DNA from: Pedobacter sp. MC2016-05
GTDB lineage: Bacteria > Bacteroidota > Bacteroidia > Sphingobacteriales > Sphingobacteriaceae
DNA: 64,000 nucleotides
NCBI RefSeq assembly: GCF_026239735.1
Contig: NZ_JAPIVT010000013.1
Coordinates: 1-64,000 of the forward strand
Direction: 5' to 3'
The number at the start of each line of letters is the position of its first letter. The first letter of the stretch is position 1. The translations under genes and the position numbers were made by a program. This document shows, in pieces, positions 9,527 to 20,200 of this stretch. The notes below the pieces were generated by a model. That model saw nothing but the letters and a program-made list of their open reading frames with translations, searched no databases and was not told where the DNA came from.

Positions 9527-11857
9527 ATGGAAAATAAAAAAACAAATAGCGTACCTTCAGCGGAGAACCCGTATAAGCTTCTTAAGCTAAAGGTCGTCCC
9601 GGCAAAGAAATGGGCTGCCGGTATTCCTGCGGTATTGGCGGCCATGGCAGATCTGGTAGAAGAAGATATCCCTTTCCGCGGGATGCGGGCGCTACTAACC
9701 ATGAACCAGAAAGGGGGCTTCGACTGTTCAAGCTGCGCCTGGCCGGATCCTGATGATGAACGTTCAGTAGTTGGAGAATATTGCGAGAATGGTGCAAAGG
9801 CGCTTGCAGAAGAGGCCACTACGAAAAAAGTTACTGCAGATTTCTTCGCCGCCAATTCGGTGTATGACCTTTCAAAACTCACCGATTTTGAGATCGGAAG
9901 AAAAGGGCGTCTTACCGAACCGATGTATCTTCCTAGAGGAGGAACACATTATGAGCCAATAAGCTGGGATGACGCATTTAAGAAGATCGCCACACACCTG
10001 AACGGGCTTAAATCTCCAGATGAGGCAGCCTTCTATACTTCTGGTAGAACAAGTAACGAGACTTCTTTCCTCTATCAACTTTTTGCAAAGGAATTCGGAA
10101 CCAATAATATGCCCGACTGTTCGAATATGTGCCATGAAACCAGTGGAACTGCATTATCGGCAACCATCGGCATTGGAAAGGGAACGGTGAAACTGAGCGA
10201 TCTTTACGACACGGATGTTATCGTAATCATTGGCCATAATCCCGGAACGAATGCCCCGCGGATGATGAGTGCGCTGGAGAAAGGAAAGGCAAATGGTGCA
10301 AAAATTATTGCCATTAACCCTCTGCCTGAGGCAGGACTTATGGGGTTTAGAAATCCACAGCAGATCAATGGAGTTCTGGGAACTGGCGTACAGCTTGCAG
10401 ATCTTTACCTTCCGGTAAAGATTAATGGTGACATGGCGCTGCTAAAAGCCATATCGCTTTTACTTCATCAAGCTGAAAAAGCAGAACCTGGAAAAGTCTT
10501 CGATCTGGAATTTATTAAAACCAACACCGTGGGTTTTGCAGATTATATTTCGCAATTTGAGAATTATGATGTTGGCCAGCTTGCTGAATCGGCTGGAGTT
10601 TCTTTGGAGCATATCGAAGCTGCAGTAGAAATACTTAAATACAAAAAAAGAATAATTTTCTGCTGGGGAATGGGGCTTACCCAGCAGCCAAACGGAGTAG
10701 AAATGCTCAAGGAAATTGTAAACATCGTACTATTAAAAGGCAGTATAGGAAAGCCAGGTGCTGGATTGTGTCCGGTAAGAGGACATAGCAATGTTCAGGG
10801 CAACAGAACTATGCTCATCAACGAAAAGCCTACTGTAGCGCAATTAGATAGGATTAAAGATGTTTTCGGATTTGAACCACCAAGAAATCATGGTTTTGAT
10901 GTTGTAAATGCGATCCGTGCGATGCATGATGGAAGGCTTAGGGTATTCTTTGGTATGGGTGGAAACTTTATTTCTGCAACACCAGATACCTCTTACACAG
11001 CAGCGGGGATGAGAAAGCTTGACCTGAGCGTGCATGTCTCCATCAAAATGAATCGCAGCCATTTGGTACATGGAAAAGAAGCCCTCATCCTTCCTACCCT
11101 TTCCAGAAGCGATAAGGATATGGTGAATGGGGAGGCCCAGTTTATCAGTACAGAAAACTCGATGGGCGTTATTCAGTCATCGAAAGGGATACTTAATCCA
11201 GTATCCGATAAGCTTATCAATGAGACACAGATTGTGTGCAGAATGGCGAAGGCCACACTTGGTAAAAGATCACTGGTGGATTGGGACAAATACCATAATA
11301 GCTACGACGAGGTTAGGGATATTATCGAAAAATGTATCCCTGGGTTTGAAAACTATAACCAGAGAGTAAGGGAAAAGGGTGGTTTTTATTTACCAAATGC
11401 TGCCAGAGACGGCAAATTCCTTACTGAAAAATATATCGATAAAGCTCCTTTTACAATCAGCCCAGTTCCAAACAATCAGCTTGAGGATGGAGAATACCTG
11501 ATGGCAACGACCCGAACCCACGACCAGTTTAACACTGTTATTTATGGATTGGAAGATCGTTACCGTGGGATAAAGAACGAACGCAGGGTCATTTTTATGA
11601 ATGAAGAGGATATCCAAAATGCAGGCTTTAAAAATGGCGACCAGGTAGATCTCTACAATTACGACGACGGCATAGAGCGAATTGCCCCTTTATTTGTAAT
11701 CGTTTCCTACAGTATTCCCAGGGGCAACACGGTAACCTATTTTCCGGAAACTAATGTATTGGTATCGGTTAACAATGTAGTTGGAGAAAGTAATATGCCA
11801 GCATCCAAGTTCGTTCGGATAAAAATCAAAAAGCATATTCCAATCATCAGCGAATAG
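9527..11857 (+). CDS. FdhF/YdeP family molybdopterin oxidoreductase
   Basis: A 776-residue bis-MGD enzyme of the DMSO-reductase superfamily, YdeP type. The N-terminal GGFDCSSCAWPDPDD segment (near residue 67) is typical of YdeP; it does not form a full 4Fe-4S ligand set. Core motifs are YTSGRTSNETSFLYQLFAK, NNMPDCSNMCHETSG, VIIGHNPGTNAPRMM and GAGLCPVRGHSNVQGNRTM. The C-terminal cofactor-binding domain holds MATTRTHDQFNTVIYG. There is no Sec codon and no partner subunit gene. E. coli YdeP is linked to acid resistance, but the true substrate of this family is unknown. It is the last gene of the fdhD operon. Confidence 0.92.
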   Translation: MENKKTNSVPSAENPYKLLKLKVVPAKKWAAGIPAVLAAMADLVEEDIPFRGMRALLTMNQKGGFDCSSCAWPDPDDERSVVGEYCENGAKALAEEATTKKVTADFFAANSVYDLSKLTDFEIGRKGRLTEPMYLPRGGTHYEPISWDDAFKKIATHLNGLKSPDEAAFYTSGRTSNETSFLYQLFAKEFGTNNMPDCSNMCHETSGTALSATIGIGKGTVKLSDLYDTDVIVIIGHNPGTNAPRMMSALEKGKANGAKIIAINPLPEAGLMGFRNPQQINGVLGTGVQLADLYLPVKINGDMALLKAISLLLHQAEKAEPGKVFDLEFIKTNTVGFADYISQFENYDVGQLAESAGVSLEHIEAAVEILKYKKRIIFCWGMGLTQQPNGVEMLKEIVNIVLLKGSIGKPGAGLCPVRGHSNVQGNRTMLINEKPTVAQLDRIKDVFGFEPPRNHGFDVVNAIRAMHDGRLRVFFGMGGNFISATPDTSYTAAGMRKLDLSVHVSIKMNRSHLVHGKEALILPTLSRSDKDMVNGEAQFISTENSMGVIQSSKGILNPVSDKLINETQIVCRMAKATLGKRSLVDWDKYHNSYDEVRDIIEKCIPGFENYNQRVREKGGFYLPNAARDGKFLTEKYIDKAPFTISPVPNNQLEDGEYLMATTRTHDQFNTVIYGLEDRYRGIKNERRVIFMNEEDIQNAGFKNGDQVDLYNYDDGIERIAPLFVIVSYSIPRGNTVTYFPETNVLVSVNNVVGESNMPASKFVRIKIKKHIPIISE

Positions 11858-11883
11858 TTATCCTATTGCCCTGCATTTGTAGG

Positions 11884-12999
11884 TTATTTTCCAAGCTGGC
11901 TTCTAAGGGCAAGTTGTCTCCCGTGGATAGCCAATGCCTGGGCATGCCCTAACTGCTGATCATTCCATAGTTTTAGAGATGACTGAAGATCGTCTGTATC
12001 TGGTATAGCCATAGCTAAAGTAATGGCATCGCGATATGCCTTGGCCGAACCCGAAGCCGTATGAGGACGCACCAGATAAGCTGCATCGCCAAGTATTGCC
12101 ACATTCCCCTGAAACATTTTCGGAACCTCCATATCCATTATCGCCTGTACAAATGGATTTTGTGTCTGGTTGACTCTTTTCCTTAAAATTTCCGGAAGCT
12201 CTGCCGCTGCCCTTGCTCTTAGCTCACTTAAATTTTCTTCACTCAGGTAACCAGCCGGAATGGAGAATTCATGTTGCCTCCCGTCCTTATCGGTCAGGAT
12301 TTTCTGGAGCGCTGCCAATGATTTGTTTTGAAACCACACCCAATTTAACAGTCGTTTTCCCTCTTCAAGTTCACCTTCAGGACCGGGAATAGTATAGCAG
12401 AGCAGATGGGAATTTGCATAGGGATAGATAGAAAACTTATCTGAAAAGAAGGCGATCTCCTCATCGCTCAGCTCGCTTTCCGGAATAAGCCCCCTATAGG
12501 CGATGTAACCCGCATAACGCGGATGAATTCCTGAAAAAAGATACTCCCGAACTAGGGAACTCACTCCGTCTGCTCCGATTAGGAGATCGGCCTGGATCGT
12601 CTCCCCGTTTTTAAACGTAGCCCAAACCTGTTCTTGTTCATCTCGAATATCTGCAAGCTCATAGCCCTGATGATATCTTGAGCTTGGAAATGCACTCCTC
12701 AACTGCTTCCATAAATAGTTCCAGGAGGTAAATACCGTATCATTGGGATAAATTAATGAAGGGTTCCCGTTATCATCCAAAACCTGGCGCTGAGCGGCAA
12801 GAACTCCAAAAACTTCCCTTGTTGAAACGCCGGCTTCTATCAGATATTCCATCATATCTGGCTGAATAACCAGCCCTGCTCCCCTATCTTTCAATCCTTT
12901 TGCTGAGCGTTCGTAAATTTCGACATCGAAGCCTCTTTCCAGAAGTGCAATTCCTGCACATAGTCCACCTATCGAGCCGCCTATAATGATTATTTTCAT
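11884..12999 (-). CDS. FAD-dependent monooxygenase
   Basis: A 371-residue class A flavoprotein monooxygenase. It starts with the dinucleotide fold IIIIGGSIGGLCAGIALL and the Glu end of beta-2 in FDVEIYER. The DG motif LLIGADGVSSLVR is near residue 140, and the second FAD motif NVAILGDAAYLVRPHTASG is near 300. Such enzymes hydroxylate aromatic or heterocyclic compounds with NAD(P)H and oxygen; the resemblance to 2,6-dihydroxypyridine hydroxylase-type proteins is only general. It lies 16 bp downstream of the MFS pseudogene and probably shared its transcript. Confidence 0.88.
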   Translation of the reverse strand: MKIIIIGGSIGGLCAGIALLERGFDVEIYERSAKGLKDRGAGLVIQPDMMEYLIEAGVSTREVFGVLAAQRQVLDDNGNPSLIYPNDTVFTSWNYLWKQLRSAFPSSRYHQGYELADIRDEQEQVWATFKNGETIQADLLIGADGVSSLVREYLFSGIHPRYAGYIAYRGLIPESELSDEEIAFFSDKFSIYPYANSHLLCYTIPGPEGELEEGKRLLNWVWFQNKSLAALQKILTDKDGRQHEFSIPAGYLSEENLSELRARAAAELPEILRKRVNQTQNPFVQAIMDMEVPKMFQGNVAILGDAAYLVRPHTASGSAKAYRDAITLAMAIPDTDDLQSSLKLWNDQQLGHAQALAIHGRQLALRSQLGK

Positions 13000-13015
13000 T
13001 TTCTTATTTTGCTTA

Positions 13016-14175
13016 TTATTTAGACAAACGTTTTGTTAGCATTACATTTAAAATCGCTATTAAGGCCAATGCCCCCATAAACGATGTTGATAAGGGCCAT
13101 CCTCCGGCTTGATATAATTGGATTGCGATGTAAGATCCCAAAGCGCCGCCGATGAAATAGCTGGTCATGTAAACAGTATTTATCCTACTGTTAGCGTTTT
13201 GATCGAGCGTGTAAATGATAGCTATATTTGTTACCTGCGTGGCCTGTACACCGATATCCAGCAGCATTACCGTAACCCATATGGCAGCGATCGATCCTGG
13301 AAAAAATTTAAGTAGTAATATACTGATTAGCGTTACAACCGTTGAAAAAAGCAATGATCTTGAATGAGAACCTTTGTCTGCCAGTTTGCCGAATACCGGA
13401 GCAATTAAAGCACCTGCCGCAGCCAGCAACCCAAATAAACCAATACTGGAGGCTGAATAATTAAATGCTGCCCCACTAAGATAGAAAGTCAAACTTACCC
13501 AAAACGCACTGAGCGTACCGAATGCTAACATTCCTGTTAGTGCAGTTCTCCTTAGTAGAGGAAACCTTCCCAATTGAGCAAAAGTCGATTTCAACAGGCC
13601 AGCGTAAGTACCGCTAAAGCGTTCTTGTGTTGAGGGAAAGTCTCGTTGCATTAATATTGCCGTGATCAGTACCATCACTGCAGAAATAATGTAAACGTAT
13701 TGCCATCCAAGAATGCCGGTGATAAACCCGCTGTAAACCCTTGCTACCAGAATCCCGACCAAAATACCGGTAAAAATCTGTCCTACAATTTTTCCTCTAT
13801 TCTCCTTACCAAACTGGCAGCCATGGGCAAAATCACCTGGGCTACCACAGAAAACACGCCGATAAGAAGACTCCCTACATATAGAAAGGCTAAGCCGGGC
13901 GAAAAAGCCACTAATAAAAGAGAAATAATCAATCCGATTTGAAGGTATAATATCAAACGCTTACGTTCAATCATATCTCCTATCGGCGTTAACAGAAACA
14001 AGCCCAATCCATACCCGATTTGCGAGAGAACAGAAATGTTGCCAGCCTTTTCAATGCTGATGTGGAACTGCGTTGCCATCGCCTGTAATATCGGCTGGCT
14101 GTAATACACGTTGGCAACCGCAATACCTGCCGTGGCTGCCATAATTAATACCTGGGTTTTCGTTAGATTTGCCAT
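13016..14175 (-). pseudogene. frameshifted MFS transporter
   Basis: Two minus-strand frames make one MFS protein of about 386 residues. The first (14175-13783) has the first helices (TAGIAVANVYYSQPILQ) and the motif-A loop DMIERKRLILYLQ, and runs to PMAASLV before going out of frame. The second continues KENRGKIVGQIFTGILVGIL in line with the family, up to the stop at 13016. A single missing base near 13797 explains the break. The family resembles the Bcr/YnfM-like exporters that often accompany Crp and oxidoreductase genes. If the base is a sequencing error, the gene is intact. Confidence 0.8.
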
Positions 14176-14306
14176 TTTATGATTAGCTTTTTCTTTTGTA
14201 AATGTCTTTCAGCGACAATACAAATTTGGCAAGTCTTAACTTCTCTAACGATGAACTGGTTTAGGAAATCATCATGAACTGCTTCAAGATGAAATGTTGA
14301 AGTAGA

Positions 14307-14897
14307 TTAACTTTTTGGCGAAACCCGTTTATTTCGAAGCTTTGAAAGGTATTCTGTGGTGATGCCAAGAAACGATGCCAGTGCATATTGGGGTACCCTA
14401 TTTACGATTTCCGGATATCTTTCCTGAACGAATTCGAAACGCTGTTCAGCTGTTTTTGTCAGATTGAGGATGACACGGCGGGCCATGTGCGCAGCGGTAT
14501 GCTCGGCAAGTACCCGGAAGAAAGACTCATAGAGATGCTTACGTTTTTTTAGTTCCTGCTCAGTTTCATAGTTAATCTGCAGCACTGTGCTGTCTTCCAA
14601 TGCCATGACAAACATAGAGGCCGGCTGCTGAAAGATGTAGCTATTATAATCGGTGATCCACCAATCTTCAATCGCAAATTGTATGGTATGTTCCTGCCCC
14701 TCATCACCAATTACGTAAGCCCTGAAACTGCCTTGCACAACATAGAATCTATTTTTTGCTGTAAATTCAGGCTGAACGATAAATTGCCTCTTTTTTACTC
14801 TGGTCAGCTTGAAATTCTGGCAAAAATCATCCGCTTCGCTATCGGTAAAAAAGTGTCGTTTTTGAATATGTGCCTTAAGTTTCGAGAACTCTGTCAT
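14307..14897 (-). CDS. Crp/Fnr-family transcriptional regulator
   Basis: A 196-residue protein with a cyclic-nucleotide-binding-like beta-roll (residues about 25-120: FIVQPEFTAKNRFYVVQGSF, TIQFAIEDWWITDYNSY) and a C-terminal winged helix ending VPQYALASFLGITTEYLSKL. The phosphate-binding RxS motif of true CRP is absent. This matches the large Bacteroidota group of Crp-like regulators of small efflux and oxidoreductase operons. It lies 131 bp upstream of the MFS pseudogene on the same strand and plausibly controls the MFS-monooxygenase pair. Confidence 0.88.
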   Translation of the reverse strand: MTEFSKLKAHIQKRHFFTDSEADDFCQNFKLTRVKKRQFIVQPEFTAKNRFYVVQGSFRAYVIGDEGQEHTIQFAIEDWWITDYNSYIFQQPASMFVMALEDSTVLQINYETEQELKKRKHLYESFFRVLAEHTAAHMARRVILNLTKTAEQRFEFVQERYPEIVNRVPQYALASFLGITTEYLSKLRNKRVSPKS

Positions 14898-15126
14898 GAA
14901 ATCAGTTATAAGTTTCTATTGTTTGCCTTATGGGTAGACTAAGATAGCAATTGTTTAAGTTTTCGAGCAAATCCATCTCTTTAAAACTCAAAATGTAAGA
15001 TGCAGTAACTATCGTTCAAGCCCTGGAAAGCCCACCGAAAGCTCTCGTCAGATGCAAAGTCCGAGAATAGCCCTTTTGTACCATTCCAATTGATAAAGTT
15101 CTTAACTAACTTTATTCATAATCTCT

Positions 15127-15357
15127 ATGGAAAAGAATCAAGTTTATGCACCAAGTTTTATGGGACTTACACAGGTAGACCATAAAACATTAGAACTCAT
15201 CGCTCTCGGTTACTCTTACAAAGAAATTGCTGACAAGCTCTCCCTTTCGGAAAAAGCGGTTGAAAAGATTAAAATGGAGATGCTGTCCAAAACCAAATCC
15301 CGAAACAGTGCTTCACTAATTTCATTTGCCTATAAATACGGCCTGCTAAAAGTTTAA
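15127..15357 (+). CDS. free-standing LuxR-type HTH protein
   Basis: A 76-residue protein that is essentially one LuxR/GerE helix-turn-helix domain: LTQVDHKTLELIALGYSYKE, IADKLSLSEKAVEKIKMEML, then SASLISFAYKYGLLKV. There is no receiver or other sensor domain before it. The domain usually forms the output of NarL-type regulators. A free-standing copy may pair with a receiver-only protein, dimerise with full-length regulators or bind DNA alone, as GerE does. Its ATG follows an AT-rich leader. A strong bidirectional terminator separates it from susD. Confidence 0.8.
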   Translation: MEKNQVYAPSFMGLTQVDHKTLELIALGYSYKEIADKLSLSEKAVEKIKMEMLSKTKSRNSASLISFAYKYGLLKV

Positions 15358-15392
15358 TTCAATTGCAGAAATTTTCTCATCAATCTGTGTTT

Positions 15393-15433
15393 AAACATCA
15401 AAAGCCCGATAAAATATCAGGCTTTTGATGTTT
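15393..15433. terminator. bidirectional terminator between luxR-type gene and susD
   Basis: A perfect 14-bp inverted repeat, AAACATCAAAAGCC with its complement at 15420-15433, has a 13-nt loop. It is placed between convergent genes (stops at 15357 and 15494), so it can end both transcripts. Confidence 0.85.
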
Positions 15434-15493
15434 AGTAAATAAATTCCGCTAAACATGCTTCGGCTAGGAACCAAGCATGTTTTATCATCCGCG

Positions 15494-17206
15494 TTATTGC
15501 GTAGGATTTTGTGTCAACTTACCGGGATAAGAGTTGATTGCACTTTGAGGGATATAATAAACAACTCTAAAATCGCTCGCCTGTACATCAACAGTTTGAT
15601 TTTGAGGCCCTGGATATCTTCGTACCAAAGGTTTACCATTACGAAATACATCAAAGCTTCTTTCGGCCTGATAAGCCAACTCCAGTTGTCTCTCTTTATC
15701 AATCAAATCGCCGGCGTTGGCTGATGTTAATGCACTATAGCCACCATTAACAATCGAACGCGTTCTGATCAGATTTAAATCCACAAGCGCATCACTATAA
15801 CGCTGCAATTTAGCGTAGGCTTCTGCCCGGTTCAAATATATTTCTCCAAGCCGGCTAATCACTGGCGAGTGGAGGTGTGAATTTTCTCCTTCTCGAGAAT
15901 CCTTTACGATGTAGAATTGTGGATATACCCGGTTTAAGCTGATAAAGAAATCGATTACTCCGGTATAAGTTTTGCCGTTTTTGTAATTAATACTGTAAAT
16001 TTCCTGAGCAGCATCTACCGGTGTTAAAGTATAAACATCCGTTCCTTCGGTGCAGGTAATTGTGCTTCCATTTCGGGTGATGTTTGCCTGAACATAATTT
16101 AAGGTATTGGCCGCATCATCTTTGATAAACCTAAAAACTTCTGTGTAAGCGCCTGAGGCATTGGTAGCATATGTGGGCTCAATAAAAGCTGCTCTGGCGT
16201 CGACAATTTTATATTTGGTTGGTCGCCAGTCGTTTCTACCGGTTTCATTTAACAAATCGATATATTTTGCACTAGCATACATCTCGCCCCAACCCTGACC
16301 ACCGATATTGGCATACATGCCGCCTATGCCATAGTAATGATCTGATCCGGAAAACTCAGAAGCTACCCGTTTAATTGCGAAGATGGTTTCTCTATTGTTT
16401 TCTGGCAAAAAGGTATTGTATTTCATAAAATCAGCTCTAGGCAAAAGGCTATATCGGCTGGTAGCATTGATCACTTTTGTGGCATAATCTACCGACAATT
16501 GTGCATAAGTTTGATTGGGACTTTGATAGGTTCCACTCATGTACAAATAAACCCTGGAAAGCAAAGCCTGAGCAGCCTCTTTGGAAGCAAAAATAGATCC
16601 TTTATTGATATTAATCAGCTCTTCTGCCTTTTTCAAATCTGCAATAACCTGCTCGTAAGTAGCTTTAACCGTCGATCTGTCGGGCAAAGTTAAGTTAATC
16701 ACATCCGGAGGAGTTCCATTTACAATTGGCACGCCGAGGTTGGTCTCCGGATTTTGGTAATATGGTCGGCCATAAGCCCGCACAAGGTAAAAATATACCA
16801 TGCCACGAATAAAATAACATTCGCCTAGCTTACTATCTAACGTAGTGCTTTTGCCTTGAGGAATGATGTTGATGATATTGGATGCCTGGGCGATAGCTTT
16901 GTATCCACTATCCCAAAAAGTGGATAATCTTCCATTATTAGGTGTTCTGGCAAAAGAAATAAACTCATAAAAAGCATCAGTAGAGGAACCCCTGATCATG
17001 ATGTTGTCTCCGGCATATTCGCCTAAACGATGCATTGGATCAGACCAGGCCTTTAACTGGGCATAGGTTCCGTTAAGTAACGCGTCTATTGACTCTTCCG
17101 GGTTATTATTTATCTTTTCTGACTGCAATGAACCGAAAGGTTCTCTATCGATTTTGCAGGATGAGATGGCAATCACTGCCAACAATATGATTATGATCTT
17201 TTTCAT
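15494..17206 (-). CDS. SusD/RagB-family outer-membrane glycan-binding lipoprotein
   Basis: A 570-residue SusD-like protein. I chose ATG 17206, which gives a clean lipoprotein signal (IIIILLAVIAISSCKIDRE, Cys at 17); the longer frame adds 11 residues overlapping susC. The N-terminal SusD-like domain holds a TPR-like region (ECYFIRGMVYFYLVRAYGRP, EAAQALLSRVYLYMSGTY). The C-terminal RagB part holds GEIYLNRAEAYAKLQRYSDA, then ERSFDVFRNGKPL. SusD caps the SusC pore and binds the glycan at the cell surface. The gene starts 10 bp after the susC stop, which is standard for such pairs. Confidence 0.93.
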   Translation of the reverse strand: MKKIIIILLAVIAISSCKIDREPFGSLQSEKINNNPEESIDALLNGTYAQLKAWSDPMHRLGEYAGDNIMIRGSSTDAFYEFISFARTPNNGRLSTFWDSGYKAIAQASNIINIIPQGKSTTLDSKLGECYFIRGMVYFYLVRAYGRPYYQNPETNLGVPIVNGTPPDVINLTLPDRSTVKATYEQVIADLKKAEELININKGSIFASKEAAQALLSRVYLYMSGTYQSPNQTYAQLSVDYATKVINATSRYSLLPRADFMKYNTFLPENNRETIFAIKRVASEFSGSDHYYGIGGMYANIGGQGWGEMYASAKYIDLLNETGRNDWRPTKYKIVDARAAFIEPTYATNASGAYTEVFRFIKDDAANTLNYVQANITRNGSTITCTEGTDVYTLTPVDAAQEIYSINYKNGKTYTGVIDFFISLNRVYPQFYIVKDSREGENSHLHSPVISRLGEIYLNRAEAYAKLQRYSDALVDLNLIRTRSIVNGGYSALTSANAGDLIDKERQLELAYQAERSFDVFRNGKPLVRRYPGPQNQTVDVQASDFRVVYYIPQSAINSYPGKLTQNPTQ

Positions 17207-17216
17207 TTTATAATGA

Positions 17217-20200
17217 TTAGAATGAAACATTAATACCAAACATGAATTTCCTGGTCATTGGGTAAACCGAAGGCCCCGCGGTAAACAAAACGCTTCCGTC
17301 AGACTCACTAACCGGTATCTCTGGATCTACACCTGAATATTTTGTGAGGACAAACAGGTTTTCTCCAGAAACAAAAGCCCTTAAATTTTTGATCTTGTAC
17401 TTCTTCAAATCAAAATTATAACCCAAAGCCAACGAGCGCATTCTGAAAAAATCATTGCTTTCGATATACCTTGAAGACACCAAATTTCCTTTATCCTGAT
17501 TGTTGTAACGGGCAACCGGATGTGTGGCGATGTCTCCTGGTTTTTGCCATCTCGACCAACCTTCCATCAAAACCATTTGGTTTCTATCGGTATAGGTACC
17601 ATCAGCATCGTATTCCTGACGTGAATAGTTATAAACCTTACCGCCCAATGAGTAACCGAAAACTGCATTTAAATCGAAATTTTTGTATTTCAAATAGGTA
17701 GTGATCCCTCCAAATAAATCAGGAGAAGCTTTGTCCAATTTTTCATCAGTAGCTTTTGAATAATCTGAAGTGGCTGTTCTGGAAAGCTCGTTTCCTTGAG
17801 CATCTCTTGTTACAGTATACCAGGTTGGCTTACCATCAGCCGGATTTACGCCCGCCCATTCTTTCATATAATAAGTATCTACTGGCAGGCCAATCTGAAT
17901 TACCCTGTTTGCTGAGCCTGCAATACCTGCACCATCACCCACTATTAGCGGTTTTGCAGTATAGCTTCCATCTGCGTTGCGGGTTTTATAAATATCAGTC
18001 AATTTGTTTTTATTGTGACCAAGATTTACATCCAAGCTCCAGGTAAAATCTTTAGTTCTGAAAATATCTCCTCCCAGGGCAACCTCAATACCTTTATTGC
18101 TCATTTTACCGATATTCTGTGTGATACTGGTAATTCCAGTCAAGCCAGAGATGGGCACATTGTACAAAATGTTGTCTGTTTTCTTGATGTAGTAATCTAC
18201 TGTTAGTCTAGCTCTATTGTTAAAAGCATTCACATCCAGTCCCAAGCCACTGGTGTACGTTTCTTCCCAGGTTAAATTTGGATTACCTATTTGGCTGATT
18301 AACAATCCAGGAATACCATTATAACCAGCTGCTGGATTTACGGCATACAAATCAAACTGCGGATACAAACTGGCCGGACGATTACCCACCGAGCCATAGG
18401 CAGCACGAATTTTCAGCATGTCGATGTATTTCGCTTTGAACCATTCCTCTCTGCTGATGTTCCATCCACCACTTACAGAAAAGAAATTGCCGTATTTTTT
18501 TCCAAAATTTGAAGCACCATCTCTACGAAGTGATACCTGTGCTAAATACCTGCCATCATAATCATAATTGGAATTGAACAACATAGATTGTACCGCCCAC
18601 TGATTAATTCCTCCTCTGGTTCGCTCTGGTTTTGCGGTTACATCCAGTACTTCAAATCCAGGAACAATACCTGTACCATAAGCATCCAAAGTTTTACTGC
18701 TGAAATCGTTAAACTCATAGCCTGCCAATGCATTTAAGTTATGCTTTCCCCAGTTATTGGTGTAACGCAAAATCTGGTTGGTATACCTGCGTGTGTATTC
18801 CGAACGGTAATCGGTTACCCTTCCGTTTACACTTAGACCGCCATTAGATCGTGGATCGGTATAACCTGCGGCAGCATAACTGTTGTAGCGGTAATTATTA
18901 ACTGATGCAAAAGTAAGGTTCTTGGTAATTTTGATATCGAAATCTAAATTCCCCATGAACTCATAATTCACATTCGAGCCTTTATTCCATTGCAAATCGT
19001 ATAAATAATTTGTGCTGGCAGTGTTTACCCATAGTGGTGAACGGTGAGGCACTAAATTTCCGTTAGCATCGAAGGCACTATCCCAAGGTAAATTTGAATA
19101 AATAGAGGTTACCGAATATTGTTGATCAGAAACGCTACGTCTTGACCCTACCAGAGACGGCTTTACCGTTAACCATGAAAAAGGCATATAAGTGGTATTT
19201 AATCTGAAATTATAACGTTCATAGTCGTAACCTCTGATTGCGCCAGATTCATCGTAATAACCCACAGACAAAAACGATTGCAGCTTTTCTGTACCTCCCT
19301 GAAGCGAAACGTTATGATTTTGATTGAAGCCGGTCTTTGTAGCTAAATCCCACCAGTCAAAATTACTGTCACGCAAATCGGGTTTCCACCGTGGAAAGCT
19401 GATGGTGTTCGCATTTGCGAAAGAAGCAAAATAATCATACAGTTCTGCTCCATCCATCATTTTCAGGTTTCCGTTGGTTAACTGGTTTACCCCTGTTCGT
19501 GAACTCACATCAACTGTCATCTGACCAGATTTAGCCCTTTTTGTAGTCACTACAATAACGCCGTTAGCGCCCTGAGAACCATAAATTGCTGTTGACGCGG
19601 CATCTTTTAGAACCGTGATCGATTCGATATCTTCCGGGTTAAGTTCTCCTGGGCTTGAACCAACAATAACTCCATCGAGTACCCATAATGGATTGGTTGT
19701 ACCATTCAAGGTGGCCTGACCGCGAATAATTACCGCAGCTGTTGCTCCTGGCTTACCAGAAGCTGGTGCAACAAATAAACCAGGCGCTTTTCCGGCCAAC
19801 AGGTTTTGTACATTCGGAGAAGTCACATTTTTTAGTTTGTCCGCACTGATGGTACTTAATGCGCCCGTTAAACTTTGGCGTTTCTGTACGCTATACCCTA
19901 CCACTACAAGCTCGCTAAGCGTTTCTGCAGATTCAGAAAGCGTAACTACACCAACAGAGGTACCGCTGATGGTCACTTCTTTGCTTGCAAAACCGATTGA
20001 GCTGATTACCAGCGTTTCCCCCGCTTTTGCTTCGATACTGAAAACCCCTAAATTATTTGATGAGGTTACACGGTTTGTTCCTTTTACTGTGATACTTGCA
20101 CCTGGGATAACTCCTCCTTTCGCATCTTTCACCGTTCCGGTAATGGCTTCAAATGCTGAGGTTTCAATGGAATTGGTTAAGGTATGTTCTAAATCATTTG

